A stretch of 64,000 bases of DNA, from positions 1,651,501-1,715,500 of the forward strand of contig NC_023035.1 of assembly GCF_000507245.1 (NCBI RefSeq), written 5' to 3'. Under the pieces are notes generated by a model. The model saw only the letters and a list, made by a program, of their open reading frames with translations. It did not search any database and had not been told where the DNA came from. Below are positions 45,177 to 54,592 of this stretch, piece by piece. The translations under genes and the position numbers were made by a program. Position 1 is the stretch's first letter; each line of letters starts with the position of its first letter. The stretch is from Salinispira pacifica. GTDB lineage: Bacteria > Spirochaetota > Spirochaetia > DSM-27196 > Salinispiraceae.

Positions 45177-46168
45177 TGTGTACCTCCCTGTGTCTGGCCC
45201 TGTTGCTGGTTCAGATTCAGCAGGGGAAGAAAGTTCTGCAGATCCCGGTCGATAAGATTTGTAGTTTCGGCATCCTGGAATACCTCTTCAACCATTTCAT
45301 AATAAAGACGGGTTCTCGTGGTATCCGGATCGTTGCTGTACTCTCCAAGGACGGCAATAAAACGTGCTACATCCCCTTCGGCCTGGTTCACCCGCTCGTT
45401 GGCATAGCCCTGTGCAGTCTGAATGGCCCGTTCCTTTTCACCCCTAGCTCTTGGGATCTCGGTATTGTAGGCCTGCTGACCTTCGTTGATCAGACGCTCC
45501 ATGTCCTGCTGGGCGTCCTGAACATCCTTAAATGCCTCTTCCACTCTTCCGCTGGGGGGTAAAACATTTTTCAGTTCCACAGTGGTAACATTTATGCCCA
45601 GTTCATAATCATCAAAAATCACATTCATGTCCTGCCGGGCCTGATCCTCAATAGCCGGTCTGGCGGGGCCGAGCACCGCATTGAGACTCTCATCTCCCAC
45701 CAGGCGGTTGATAACCGACTTGCTGATATCGGAAATGGTTTTGTAAGGATCATCCACGTTAAACAGCCAATTCTGCGGATCTGTGATGAGAAACTGAATT
45801 ACCCACTCAACATCAATAATATTGATATCCCCGGTGAGCATCACCGATTCTTCAGGATAATCCCGTGTGTCGTACACCGTTTGAACGCCCGGTTCCAGGG
45901 CGCGGTATCCGAACGACATGGATTGATTCAGTTCGGTGGGAACAATGAAATGCTGTTCTATGCCGAAAGGAATCTTAAAGTGCAGTCCCGCACCCTTTGT
46001 GCGATTGTATCTGCCCAATCGGGTAATTACGGCCTGCTCAGTGGCATCCACCTGGAAAAAGGTGCTTAAAGCGCCCCCAAGCACCACAAGACCAACCAGT
46101 ATAAGGATGATCATGGAAGTGGTGATGGTTCCGCCTGCCTTTTTCTTAGGGCGGTTTTCATCTGACAT
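45173..46168 (-). CDS. hflK: HflK, SPFH/band-7 membrane protein
   Basis: 331 residues. Short basic N-terminus, one membrane helix (~17-38), then an SPFH domain (VDATEQAVITRLGRYNRTKG, LHFKIPFGIEQ) and the coiled coil with QTAQGYANERVNQAEGDVARF. The Gln-rich C-terminus (LNQQQGQTQGGTQ) and the shorter Gly-rich N-terminus fit HflK. First gene of the hflKC pair, overlapping hflC by 4 bp. GGAGG precedes the ATG. Confidence 0.94.
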   Translation of the reverse strand: MSDENRPKKKAGGTITTSMIILILVGLVVLGGALSTFFQVDATEQAVITRLGRYNRTKGAGLHFKIPFGIEQHFIVPTELNQSMSFGYRALEPGVQTVYDTRDYPEESVMLTGDINIIDVEWVIQFLITDPQNWLFNVDDPYKTISDISKSVINRLVGDESLNAVLGPARPAIEDQARQDMNVIFDDYELGINVTTVELKNVLPPSGRVEEAFKDVQDAQQDMERLINEGQQAYNTEIPRARGEKERAIQTAQGYANERVNQAEGDVARFIAVLGEYSNDPDTTRTRLYYEMVEEVFQDAETTNLIDRDLQNFLPLLNLNQQQGQTQGGTQ

Positions 46169-46432
46169 ACTGCCTCCTTGATTTCGTTGTCAATATCTAC
46201 AGGTACACATTCCTGAAAAGAATATTCAACTCCAAGCCCCGCTTCATACCGTTTCGTCGGAACTTCGGCCTGCGGGGACTCCTCTAAAGTATACCCCATT
46301 TTCATCAGGGTCAAACAGGAGCAAATTTTACTCCAGGGCGGATTATTGGTAGATTTTCATACGGAACGCAATCAGTACACAAAATGATACTGCAATTCAG
46401 CAACGAATACCGCAGTGGGGGGAGATGATTAT

Positions 46433-47227
46433 ATGAAACGCAACAGTGTAAGAATAATTCTCGTTGTATTGGCACTGCCGATACTGTTGATTCTGGGAGC
46501 AGGGGTTTTTGCCGCCGCCGATGCCCTTGCATTCGCCGGCTCCGGTCAGTTTCACAGCGAGGAAACAGAGTATGCGGTTTTTTATCCTGATGATGTGCAT
46601 GAGAATGATCTTTCCCCCGGTGAGCTTCCGGCGGTGCTGCTGATCCATGAATGGTGGGGGTTGAATGAAGAACATATCATCAAAGCACAGGCCCTTGCCG
46701 CCCGGGGATATGTGGTGTATGCCTCGGATGCATACGGGGGGAAACTTGCCCGGACCGTTCCCGGTGCGCTGTTTCTTACATTCACCCAAAACAATAGTGA
46801 AATCTATTCAAGAATTGATGACAGTTATGCGGATATGATTGCCGATCCCCTGGTGGATCCGCAGCGCACCGCCGTGGCAGGGTTCTGTTTCGGCGGCCGA
46901 CAGGCAATGATGCTGGGAATCCGGAACGATCAGCCCGCCGCAACTGTTACCTTTTACGGAAGCGGCCTGGTAACCAATCCCGAGGAACAGGGCAGTCTGG
47001 GAGAGAACGGTCCCGTACTGGGGATTTTCGGTGAAGAGGATGCCAGCATTCCCCTGGAAGAAGTTGCAGAGTTTAAATCCGCCCTTGAAATCAGGAATGT
47101 TGAATATGAACAGGAAATATATTCCGGGGTGGGGCATGCCTTTGTGAAAGCCGGTGAGCTGAACGGGCCCGGTGCTTCCGCCCGGGCATGGCGGAGATTC
47201 CTCGGTTTTCTTGAAGCGGAACTCTGA
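46433..47227 (+). CDS. Dienelactone-hydrolase-family protein, membrane-anchored or exported
   Basis: About 264 residues from the ATG at 46433 (GGGGGGAGATG upstream); GTG at 46415 is a weaker start. A signal-anchor (~8-28) precedes an alpha/beta hydrolase of the DLH family: HEWWGLNEEHI, Cys nucleophile in GFCFGG, Asp in FGEEDASIP, His in GVGHAFVKAG. DLH enzymes open lactone rings, and some act as general esterases. An exported version is uncommon. It might process lactones outside the membrane; a link to the AfsA-like gene 41 kb away is only a thought. Confidence 0.85.
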   Translation: MKRNSVRIILVVLALPILLILGAGVFAAADALAFAGSGQFHSEETEYAVFYPDDVHENDLSPGELPAVLLIHEWWGLNEEHIIKAQALAARGYVVYASDAYGGKLARTVPGALFLTFTQNNSEIYSRIDDSYADMIADPLVDPQRTAVAGFCFGGRQAMMLGIRNDQPAATVTFYGSGLVTNPEEQGSLGENGPVLGIFGEEDASIPLEEVAEFKSALEIRNVEYEQEIYSGVGHAFVKAGELNGPGASARAWRRFLGFLEAEL

Positions 47228-47280
47228 GCTGTAGCTCTGAACCGATATTGAAAGCTCGGCTGTGAGGAACTGCCGTACAT

Positions 47281-47301
47281 TACCGGGCCGCCCGGCCGGT
47301 A
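47281..47301. terminator. GC-rich palindrome between convergent genes
   Basis: TACCGGGCCG and CGGCCGGTA form an almost perfect stem in the gap between the hydrolase and the unknown 47348 gene. No T tract, so its role as a terminator is uncertain. Confidence 0.35.
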
Positions 47302-47347
47302 CGGATCAGCCTGATGGTAGGTGCCGGGGCGGACCCCTGAAGCTGCT

Positions 47348-47782
47348 TCAGCCCCCGCTCTTTTCCAGCATTGCAATGAGCTCATGAAGTTTGCTCCGGT
47401 CTTCCTCAGGAAGTCTGTGAGCAAACTTCAGCTGGAAGTGTTTCAGACCGTCAAATTCAAGGTGGGTGAAACTGAGCTGGCCTTCTTTCTGTCCCGAAAG
47501 ACCTCCGGAGAAAAAATCCAGGAAAAAACGGCACAGGGCCTGGAGCTGATCCAGGCTGAAATGCTTACGCAGATGAGCGGTCAGTTCCGACGGTATTGAA
47601 CGGGCCTCATGCTCATCAAGAATTCCTTCTTCCAGCCATAGTTTGCTGAGCATGGCCTGGAAGAGGCTGCAGCTTTCTTCGCTTACCATCTGAAGATGTT
47701 TGTGGGTGATCTCTGTAGCCTGACGGATAAACTCATCTCCCGGACCGCCGCCGTTGCTGCTCTGTTCCGATGTAGTTGACAT
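47348..47782 (-). CDS. Unknown acidic helical protein
   Basis: 144 residues, no family recognised. It is predicted mostly helical with a disordered N-terminus (MSTTSEQSSNGGGPGDEF), helices around EITHKHLQMVSEESCSLFQA and LDQLQALCRFFLDFFSG, and an end rich in Leu/Glu. No membrane helix or signal. Its start codon overlaps the -35 box of the divergent metG promoter, so the two genes may interfere. Confidence 0.65.
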   Translation of the reverse strand: MSTTSEQSSNGGGPGDEFIRQATEITHKHLQMVSEESCSLFQAMLSKLWLEEGILDEHEARSIPSELTAHLRKHFSLDQLQALCRFFLDFFSGGLSGQKEGQLSFTHLEFDGLKHFQLKFAHRLPEEDRSKLHELIAMLEKSGG

Positions 47783-47805
47783 TCGTTAAACCTGCCTTCT
47801 ATAGT
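47776..47805 (+). promoter_or_regulatory. Sigma-70 promoter of metG, giving a near-leaderless transcript
   Basis: TTGACA (47776-47781) and TATAGT (47800-47805) with 18-bp spacing. The predicted transcript start is about 47811-47813, and the metG ATG is at 47814. No Shine-Dalgarno sequence lies between. The -35 box overlaps the start codon of the divergent gene. Confidence 0.72.
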
Positions 47806-47813
47806 GTCTCATT

Positions 47814-50123
47814 ATGAAGAAACGTTTAGTAACCAGTGCTCTCCCCTATGTAAACAATATCCCGCATCTGGGCAACCTCATTCAAGTCCTTTCTGCTGAT
47901 GTTTTTGCCCGCTTTTCCCGTCAGAAGGGCTACGACACCCTCTATATCTGCGGATCAGATGAATACGGCACCGCAACTGAAACCCGTGCCCGGGAAGAGG
48001 GGATGAGCCCCAGGGAACTCTGTGATAAAAATCATGCCATTCATAAGGATATTTATGAATGGTTCAATATCAATTTTGATCATTACGGCCGGACCTCCAC
48101 GGAATTTCAAACCAGGATCGTCCAGGATATTTTCACCAAGGTATATAACAACGGCTATATCAACCAGCATACCATCAAGCAGCTCTATTCTGAAAAGAGT
48201 GAAATGTTTCTTGCCGACCGCTATGTGAAGGGCGAATGTCCCCATTGTCATTATGACGATGCCCGGGGCGATCAGTGCGAGCACTGTGGGAAGCTGCTGG
48301 ATCCTGAGCATCTCATCAATCCGGTGAGCATCATGGATAACAGTACGCCTGTGTTGAAGGAGACCACTCATCTCTACCTGGATCTGCCCAAAGTTCTGCC
48401 CCTTCTTCAGGAATGGATGGATGAAGCAAGCGAACGGGGGAAGTGGGCCAGGAATGCGGTTCAGATGACCCAGGCATGGATCAGAGACGGACTGAAGGAA
48501 CGTGCCATTACCCGGGACCTGAAATGGGGAATCCCGGTTCCCCTGGAAGGCTTTGAGGACAAGGTGTTTTATGTGTGGTTTGATGCTCCCATCGGATATA
48601 TTTCCATTTCCGCAGAATATGCAGCCAAATCCGGTGACCCCGACGGGTGGAAGGAGTGGTGGCTGAACCCCGATGAAGTGGAATTGTTCCAGTTTATCGG
48701 TAAAGACAACATCCCGTTTCATACGGTAATTTTCCCTTCATCTCAGCTTGCCTCGGGAGATGACTGGACCATGCTCCACCATATGAGCAGTTCAGAATAT
48801 ATGAACTACGAAGGCGGAAAATTTTCCAAGAGCAAAGGTATCGGCGTATTCGGAAACGATGCCAAGGACACGGGAATTCCTGCGGACGTATGGCGCTTCT
48901 ACATATTCTATAACCGTCCGGAAACCTCGGATTACGTGTTTACCTGGAAGGATTTTCAGGAAAAAACCAATAAAGAGCTGATCGGAAACCTGGCGAATCT
49001 GGTGAACCGTACCCTCAGCTTTTCTGTCCGCTTTTTTGACGGAAAGCTGCCGGTACCCGACCTGAACAATTCCGACAGTTCGGTGTTCTGGAAGGAAGTA
49101 ACCAGGCTGGAGCAGGAGATTACCACCCATCTGGAGTGGGCCCAGCTTCGGGATGCGTTCAGGAAAATCTTTGCACTGGCAAGCTACGGTAACAAGGTAT
49201 TCCAGGAGTCGGAGCCCTGGAAGCTCCGGGAGAGCAATCCCGGGGAAGCTCAGCGCATACTCAGCGACCTTGCGTACCTGGTCAGGGATCTATCCATTCT
49301 GGTTCGCCCCTACATACCGGAAACCGCAGAGCGGATCGCCGCCTTCCTGGGAATGGAAGCAGGGGCTGAGAGCGCGGACTGGAGCAAGCTCGGCAGCGCA
49401 GCAGCGGTCGAATTTCCCATTCCTGTGATTTCCTCCCCTGAGATTCTGTTCAAGCAGCTGGACGGGACGCACATTGAGGAATTGCGGAAGCGTTTTGCCG
49501 GAAGTCAGGCTGAGCGGGCGGAAGCCGCCGCCCAAAAGAGCAGCTCCGGCGGGGAATCCGATAAAAAATCCGAAAAAAAGAAACTGAGCAAAGCTGAAAA
49601 AATCCGCAAACAGGATGAAGGCCTGCGTCTGGATCAGCGCTTCACCAAACGGGTTGAGCTCCGTGTCGCAAAAATTGTGAAAATTGAACGTCACCCCGAG
49701 GCTGAGAAGCTCTATATAGAAACCCTGGACGACGGCAGCGGCGAAGAACGGAGTATCGTCTCCGGTCTGGTTCCTCATTACAAAGAGGAAGAATTGCTGA
49801 ACCGGAATATTATTCTTGTGGCCAATCTCAAGCCGGCCAAGCTTAGGGGTGTCAAGAGCCATGGAATGCTTTTAGCCGCCAGCTCCAAGGCTGAGGGTGA
49901 AGAAGTTGTGGATGTGATATTTGCCGACCATGCACAACCCGGCGATCAGGTGCATGTAAGCGGACTGGAACCCCAGGGTGAAAAAGACCGCATAGACATA
50001 GACACCTTCTTTGATATCCCGTTAACCTCCGAGAATCATGAGATCGCCGTGGGCGGCAAGCCCCTGCAGGTTGCCGGGAAAGCGCTTCGCTCAGCGAAAG
50101 TGGCAAACGGGGCAGTGGGCTGA
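47814..50123 (+). CDS. metG: Methionyl-tRNA synthetase with C-terminal tRNA-binding domain
   Basis: 769 residues. Class I synthetase: HIGH-type motif in NIPHLGNL, zinc knuckle ECPHCHYDDARGDQCEHCG, KMSKS-type motif as GKFSKSKG, anticodon-binding helices to ~560. A Lys/Ser-rich linker (~575-600) leads to a Trbp111-like OB domain (~610-720) that strengthens tRNA binding and dimerisation. The 5' region has no ribosome-binding site but a strong promoter right before the ATG. The stop overlaps the femAB-like start (TGATG). Confidence 0.96.
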   Translation: MKKRLVTSALPYVNNIPHLGNLIQVLSADVFARFSRQKGYDTLYICGSDEYGTATETRAREEGMSPRELCDKNHAIHKDIYEWFNINFDHYGRTSTEFQTRIVQDIFTKVYNNGYINQHTIKQLYSEKSEMFLADRYVKGECPHCHYDDARGDQCEHCGKLLDPEHLINPVSIMDNSTPVLKETTHLYLDLPKVLPLLQEWMDEASERGKWARNAVQMTQAWIRDGLKERAITRDLKWGIPVPLEGFEDKVFYVWFDAPIGYISISAEYAAKSGDPDGWKEWWLNPDEVELFQFIGKDNIPFHTVIFPSSQLASGDDWTMLHHMSSSEYMNYEGGKFSKSKGIGVFGNDAKDTGIPADVWRFYIFYNRPETSDYVFTWKDFQEKTNKELIGNLANLVNRTLSFSVRFFDGKLPVPDLNNSDSSVFWKEVTRLEQEITTHLEWAQLRDAFRKIFALASYGNKVFQESEPWKLRESNPGEAQRILSDLAYLVRDLSILVRPYIPETAERIAAFLGMEAGAESADWSKLGSAAAVEFPIPVISSPEILFKQLDGTHIEELRKRFAGSQAERAEAAAQKSSSGGESDKKSEKKKLSKAEKIRKQDEGLRLDQRFTKRVELRVAKIVKIERHPEAEKLYIETLDDGSGEERSIVSGLVPHYKEEELLNRNIILVANLKPAKLRGVKSHGMLLAASSKAEGEEVVDVIFADHAQPGDQVHVSGLEPQGEKDRIDIDTFFDIPLTSENHEIAVGGKPLQVAGKALRSAKVANGAVG

Positions 50124-51447
50124 TGGAAGAGAATCCTGTCCGCTGCATTCCCCGGGATGTTTCGGTACTGGAAGACAATGAAGAACTCATTCAGTCCGGT
50201 ATCTGGGCACGGCAGAAGGAAGCCTTCGGCTGGTCGGCCCGTGCCTTTGAAGTATCCCCGGCAGATTCCGGGGACGAAAAGAATGCCCGGGCACATGCCC
50301 CTGTATACATTCTTGTGCTCATCCGCAGCCTGCCCGCCGGTCTGAAGCTGGCATACATCCCCTATGCTCCTGATCTCAATCACATTACAACCCTTCAGCA
50401 GAGTCTGGAAGACCGGAATATTCATTCCAGTCCCGCCGATCTGCTTGAATCCATAGGACAGGCAGTCCGGCGCCACATTCCTTCCCTTTTCTGTGTGCGC
50501 TTCGATCTGAACTGGGGGGTAAATCCCGGCTTCCCCGGATTTCTGGCAGGAAGAAGTTTGACCCCGGACAGCTCATCCGATGCCTCTTCAGCAAGTGTCT
50601 CTTCTGCTGAACAGGCACCGGTATTCTCCAGACCTGCGCAGTGGGATTACCCGGAAATTTCCTGGTTAAACACCGGTCTGGATAATTCAGCACTGAAAAA
50701 GTCCCTTGCAGATATCCAGCCGCCGGATACGGTGATTCTCCCGATCGGGACAGAGGCAGGAACCTCAGCCCCACTTGCAGAAAATACCCAGCCAAACAAG
50801 GAACAGGGCACGCAACCAGATACCCGATCGGATGAACAGGGCGAACAGGAACTTCTCAGCGGGATGAAGAGCAAAACCAGGTACAATATCCGACTGGCCG
50901 GGAAGAAAGGGGTCATCATCCGCCGGGTGGACCGATCCGACTACAGCGTCCCCGCTGAACTGGAGAAGTGGTATGAGCTTTACCGGATTACCGAGGAGCG
51001 AAACCGTATCGGGGTTCACGGCTGTGATTATTATGCGGGCTGTTCCAGCGCACCCGGGACGATCAATGCATCCTTTATCTGGCGGAACATGAAGACGACC
51101 TTCTTGCGGGAATTATCGTCACCCGGAAAGGGAATCTTGCACGGTACCTGTACGGGGCCAGTTCAAATGTAAAGCGAAATCTGATGCCCGCCTACGCCCT
51201 GCAATGGCGGGCAATACGGGATATGAGATCCGCCGGATGCACCTATTACGATTTTTTCGGAATCCCTCCGTTTGCTGAAAAAGGACACCCCATGTACGGT
51301 CTCTATCAGTTCAAAATTGGCTTCGGAGGGCAGGCCGTTCATACTCCGGGGGCCTGGGATCTGCCGGTGCGCCCACTGCTGTATCAGCTGTACAGGTGGG
51401 CTGAATTCCTGAGAATGTACTACCTGCGGGTTCTGCGAAAACGGTAG
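50123..51447 (+). CDS. FemAB-family aminoacyl transferase, frameshifted
   Basis: FemAB/FemX enzymes add amino acids from aminoacyl-tRNA to lipid II side chains; related proteins modify other targets. The first frame (50123-51172) runs through KSKTRYNIRLAGKKGV and ends in an unrelated tail. The family continues in the next frame: LFQRTRDDQCILYLAEHEDD, then ARYLYGASSNVKRNLMPAYA, ending at 51447. One extra base near the GGGC at 51037-51040 (giving YYAGLFQR) restores ~442 residues. Residues ~135-245 carry a Ser/Gln-rich insert. Coupled to metG by TGATG, which fits a tRNA-using enzyme. Confidence 0.82.
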
Positions 51448-51525
51448 TAACATTTCTTGTTAACCTCAGTACCACCCCTTGTACCATTCTGCTGCATGCC
51501 CGGTACAGACTTCTATGCATTCTGA

Positions 51526-52740
51526 TCAGGGATCCTGTATGGCGAATTCCTTCTCCATTTTTTCATAGTAGTTGATAATTTTCCGTACATAGCTGCGCTT
51601 ATTTCCGTAATCCCGGTAGTAAAAGGAACGTTTAAAGCCATAGATAATCATATCCTTCAGTTGACCCGGAGTGATGCTGAAGTTGTCCAGGGCAAGAGCA
51701 ATCTCATTGGTGACGGTGGTGTGGCTTACCAGGCGATTGTCGGTGCAGAGGGTAACGCTCAGCTTTTTATCCAGCATCTGTCCCAGCGGATGCTGTCCCA
51801 CCGAGGGAATTTCCGGACTGGTCTGAAGGTTGCTGCTCAAGCAGACTTCAAGGGTTATCCGTTTATCGGCAATTATCTGCTGAAGTCCGTGAAGATACCC
51901 CGGGCGGTCCCTGATCTTTTCATCATGTATCATATGCTCATGGAACAGGTGCAGCCCGTGGCCGATGCGGTCGGCGTGAAGATCGGTAATGGCCTGGAAG
52001 ATGCTTTCGGGGCCGTATGCCTCTCCGGCGTGAACTGTCTTGTTAAGAAAGTTTTTATGAACATGATCATAACTTGCCTGGTGTGCCGAGGCCGGGTATC
52101 CGTACTCACTGCCCGCAAGATCAAATGCCACTATCTGAATGTCGCTTTCCCCGCGAAGCTGCACCGCAGCCCTGGCCAGTTCAAGGCTCGCGTACTGGAT
52201 AATTTCTCTTTCACTGCTGTAGGGGTGGGCATGTACAAGGTCGGCAAAGTAGGGGCTGAAGTGTTCGTTGAAAAACCGCATAGCGCATACAATCATGCCG
52301 TATTCAAATTCCGGTTCATCCCCGGTGAGTGCAGCATTAAACTCGTCACGCTTGCGGCGGAGGCCCCTGTCCACAGCCTCCATAACTTCCCGGAAACCCA
52401 TACCCGGGCGGATATGCAGCTGGGGGGCAAAACGCACCTCCAGATACCGTACCCCCTCCAGGATATTGTCCTCCGCCAGCTCGTATGCGATCCGTTCCAG
52501 GGATTCAGGATCGTCCATCACCCTGGTGGTGTATGCAAAACCTGCAAGATATTCGTTCAAATTCCCGTATGAGGTTTTGAATACCGTATCGATGAGACCC
52601 TGCTCGGTATATGCCGGAAGTTCAATATGCTTGTCTTGTGCAAGCTCGATCAGAGTGGACAGGCGCAGTGACCCGTCCAGGTGAACATGAACATCAGTTT
52701 TCGGTATTGCCCGTAAAAATTCATTATTGTACCATTTCAT
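51526..52740 (-). CDS. Adenosine deaminase-family protein
   Basis: 404 residues, longer than the usual ~340. Metal and catalytic motifs: HVHLDGSLR near the N-terminus, TVHAGEAYGPESI, RIGHGLHLF, CLSSNLQTS, and CTDN where TDDP is usual, so the second Asp of that motif is Asn. The enzyme should deaminate adenosine or a related aminopurine such as adenine. The extra N-terminal and middle segments (EFEYGMIVCAMRFFNEHF) resemble the larger eukaryote-like ADAs. Single-gene unit. Confidence 0.88.
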   Translation of the reverse strand: MKWYNNEFLRAIPKTDVHVHLDGSLRLSTLIELAQDKHIELPAYTEQGLIDTVFKTSYGNLNEYLAGFAYTTRVMDDPESLERIAYELAEDNILEGVRYLEVRFAPQLHIRPGMGFREVMEAVDRGLRRKRDEFNAALTGDEPEFEYGMIVCAMRFFNEHFSPYFADLVHAHPYSSEREIIQYASLELARAAVQLRGESDIQIVAFDLAGSEYGYPASAHQASYDHVHKNFLNKTVHAGEAYGPESIFQAITDLHADRIGHGLHLFHEHMIHDEKIRDRPGYLHGLQQIIADKRITLEVCLSSNLQTSPEIPSVGQHPLGQMLDKKLSVTLCTDNRLVSHTTVTNEIALALDNFSITPGQLKDMIIYGFKRSFYYRDYGNKRSYVRKIINYYEKMEKEFAIQDP

Positions 52741-52909
52741 TTCATCAACCTATTCAAAATGCCGGAAACCGTCCAGTAAAATGCACGCCGTGAGTTCAAT
52801 GAATGCTATTGTCCCGGGACGGTTCTCAGGATAAGATATACACCAGTTATTCACCGACTCCGGAATCAGTATGGATGCACAACTGCCGGGGCAGTATGGA
52901 AGGATTCTG

Positions 52910-54592
52910 ATGCTGCATTGTTACAGAACCATATCCTCAATCCTGGGGGTTCTGCTTCTCTCTTTGCCGATTTTCCCTGAACGTCCCTTCTTCCCCGCAG
53001 CTCATCCGGCATCGGTATTATCTCGTATCGAAGAGCGGGAGTCTATAACAGAAACCGTCTTCCGGGCCCTCCCGGCGGAGAGCAGCGCAGCTATTGATCT
53101 CAGCTCGGTGCCTCAACGGTTGTATATTCGCCGCTTTCCCGAAGAGTGCCGCATTGAGGCCGCCGGTTTTCAACTGATCAGACGTCCGGAGCTTGACGAA
53201 AGATATTATCATGCCTACGAGACCATAGGGTTTCAGCCGGACTCCGGGAATGGGGAGCATGCCATCAGGTTTACCAATCCCGGATACGTCGCCTCAACGC
53301 TGATATTCAGCGAGCACTCCCGCAACCGGTCATCCGGGGTGGAACCGGTTCACTCGGTGGAAGAAACCGAAAACGGCGTTTTTCTTGAAATCAAGCTTGA
53401 GCGGGATCCCCGGCGTTCGCTGATGCGCTACCAGGGAAGCCTGGAAACAGGAAGCCAGCCCAAGAGCCTTCTCTTTCATCCCCGGGGAGAGATGCTTTTT
53501 GCCGCCCTGCTGGCGGGCTACGGAGTTGATATGTTCAGTTGGCAGGGAGAGCCTGCCGCCGGAAATATCTTCCATACCCCCCTTCACATCCCCGGCGAAA
53601 ATTCCGCCGGTGGAAGATCATCATCCTCCGGTTTTGTGGAAATGGGTTTTGATTCCGCCAGGGATCAGCTCTGGGTGAGCCAGATGACCACAGGTCAGGT
53701 TCACGTTCTGGATATCCCCCTGGCACAGGTGGCCGCAAGCATTGAAACCGGAGGCCGATGGTCAAAGGTGATCTCCTTTGATCACGGGAAGGAATTCGCA
53801 TTTGTCTCCAACTGGCTGAGCGGAAACATCTCGGTGATCAGTACCGGAAACCGTTCTCTGCTGGGTCATATCCCCACCGGGGGCATCCCCAGAGGGCTGG
53901 CCCTTGCGCCGGATAATTCCAGATTATTCGCCGCAGATTATGCCGATGGCCGACTTCTGTCGTTTCATCTTGAGCCCCTTTATGAAAACGTTGAAACCTC
54001 CGCCCCGGCGGATCCGTCGGACCGGGAAGTCGGTGCTCTTGTGCCCGATATTCTTGATTCCGGTCCCGGAGCAAAACGCCATATTGTTATTTCCCGGGAG
54101 AGAAATCGAGCCTATGTGTCTGATATGATGTACGGGAGGATCCACGGGTATGATCTCAGCAGCGGGGAGGAGGTTGTACGCCGTTACGTCGGCCCCAAGC
54201 TGAATACCATTGTTCTGGACCCTGGGGAGGAATTTCTCTATGTGAGTTCTCGGGGCCGGAATAATCCGGACAGCTATCTGATTCCCGGTCCGGATTTCGG
54301 AAAAATTTATGTTCTGGATGCGGTAACTCTTGAGCTGGTGGACTGGACCTGGGGGGCGAACCAGCCCACCGGTCTGGCAATTTCGCCCGACGGGCGGACT
54401 CTGGCGTTCAGCGACTTTCTGGACGATAGAATAGAGCTCTACGATGTGTCCGCACTGTCAGCGGTGAACCCACTTCTACGCTGGTCCCTGAGGTACCGGA
54501 ATAAAGTTCTTCAGATGTTCGACGGCGGCGATGAACTGCCTGCCCCGATGAAACTCATTCAGAAACATGCCGAAACTGGCACAGCCAGGTGA
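52910..54592 (+). CDS. Exported beta-propeller (YVTN-type) protein
   Basis: About 560 residues from the ATG at 52910 (GGAAGG 6 bp upstream); the frame is open to 52871. A signal peptide (~5-25) precedes an N-terminal domain (~40-190) and YVTN-like propeller blades from ~200 (SLLFHPRGEMLFAALLAGYG, LWVSQMTTGQVHVLDIPLAQ, FAFVSNWLSGNISVISTGN, LAISPDGRTLAFSDFLDD). Such proteins are periplasmic or surface scaffolds. The last 117 bp overlap murD in antisense; that tail (~39 residues) is not propeller-like and may be a read-through extension. Confidence 0.82.
   Translation: MLHCYRTISSILGVLLLSLPIFPERPFFPAAHPASVLSRIEERESITETVFRALPAESSAAIDLSSVPQRLYIRRFPEECRIEAAGFQLIRRPELDERYYHAYETIGFQPDSGNGEHAIRFTNPGYVASTLIFSEHSRNRSSGVEPVHSVEETENGVFLEIKLERDPRRSLMRYQGSLETGSQPKSLLFHPRGEMLFAALLAGYGVDMFSWQGEPAAGNIFHTPLHIPGENSAGGRSSSSGFVEMGFDSARDQLWVSQMTTGQVHVLDIPLAQVAASIETGGRWSKVISFDHGKEFAFVSNWLSGNISVISTGNRSLLGHIPTGGIPRGLALAPDNSRLFAADYADGRLLSFHLEPLYENVETSAPADPSDREVGALVPDILDSGPGAKRHIVISRERNRAYVSDMMYGRIHGYDLSSGEEVVRRYVGPKLNTIVLDPGEEFLYVSSRGRNNPDSYLIPGPDFGKIYVLDAVTLELVDWTWGANQPTGLAISPDGRTLAFSDFLDDRIELYDVSALSAVNPLLRWSLRYRNKVLQMFDGGDELPAPMKLIQKHAETGTAR

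Noticed and set aside
46111-46314. 67-codon minus-strand ORF overlapping the hflK start
   Set aside because: No ribosome-binding site, out of frame with hflK, and a composition like intergenic read-through.
51311-51322. CAAAATTGGCTT match to the 16-bp palindrome
   Set aside because: Internal to the femAB-like coding sequence and lacking the second half-site.
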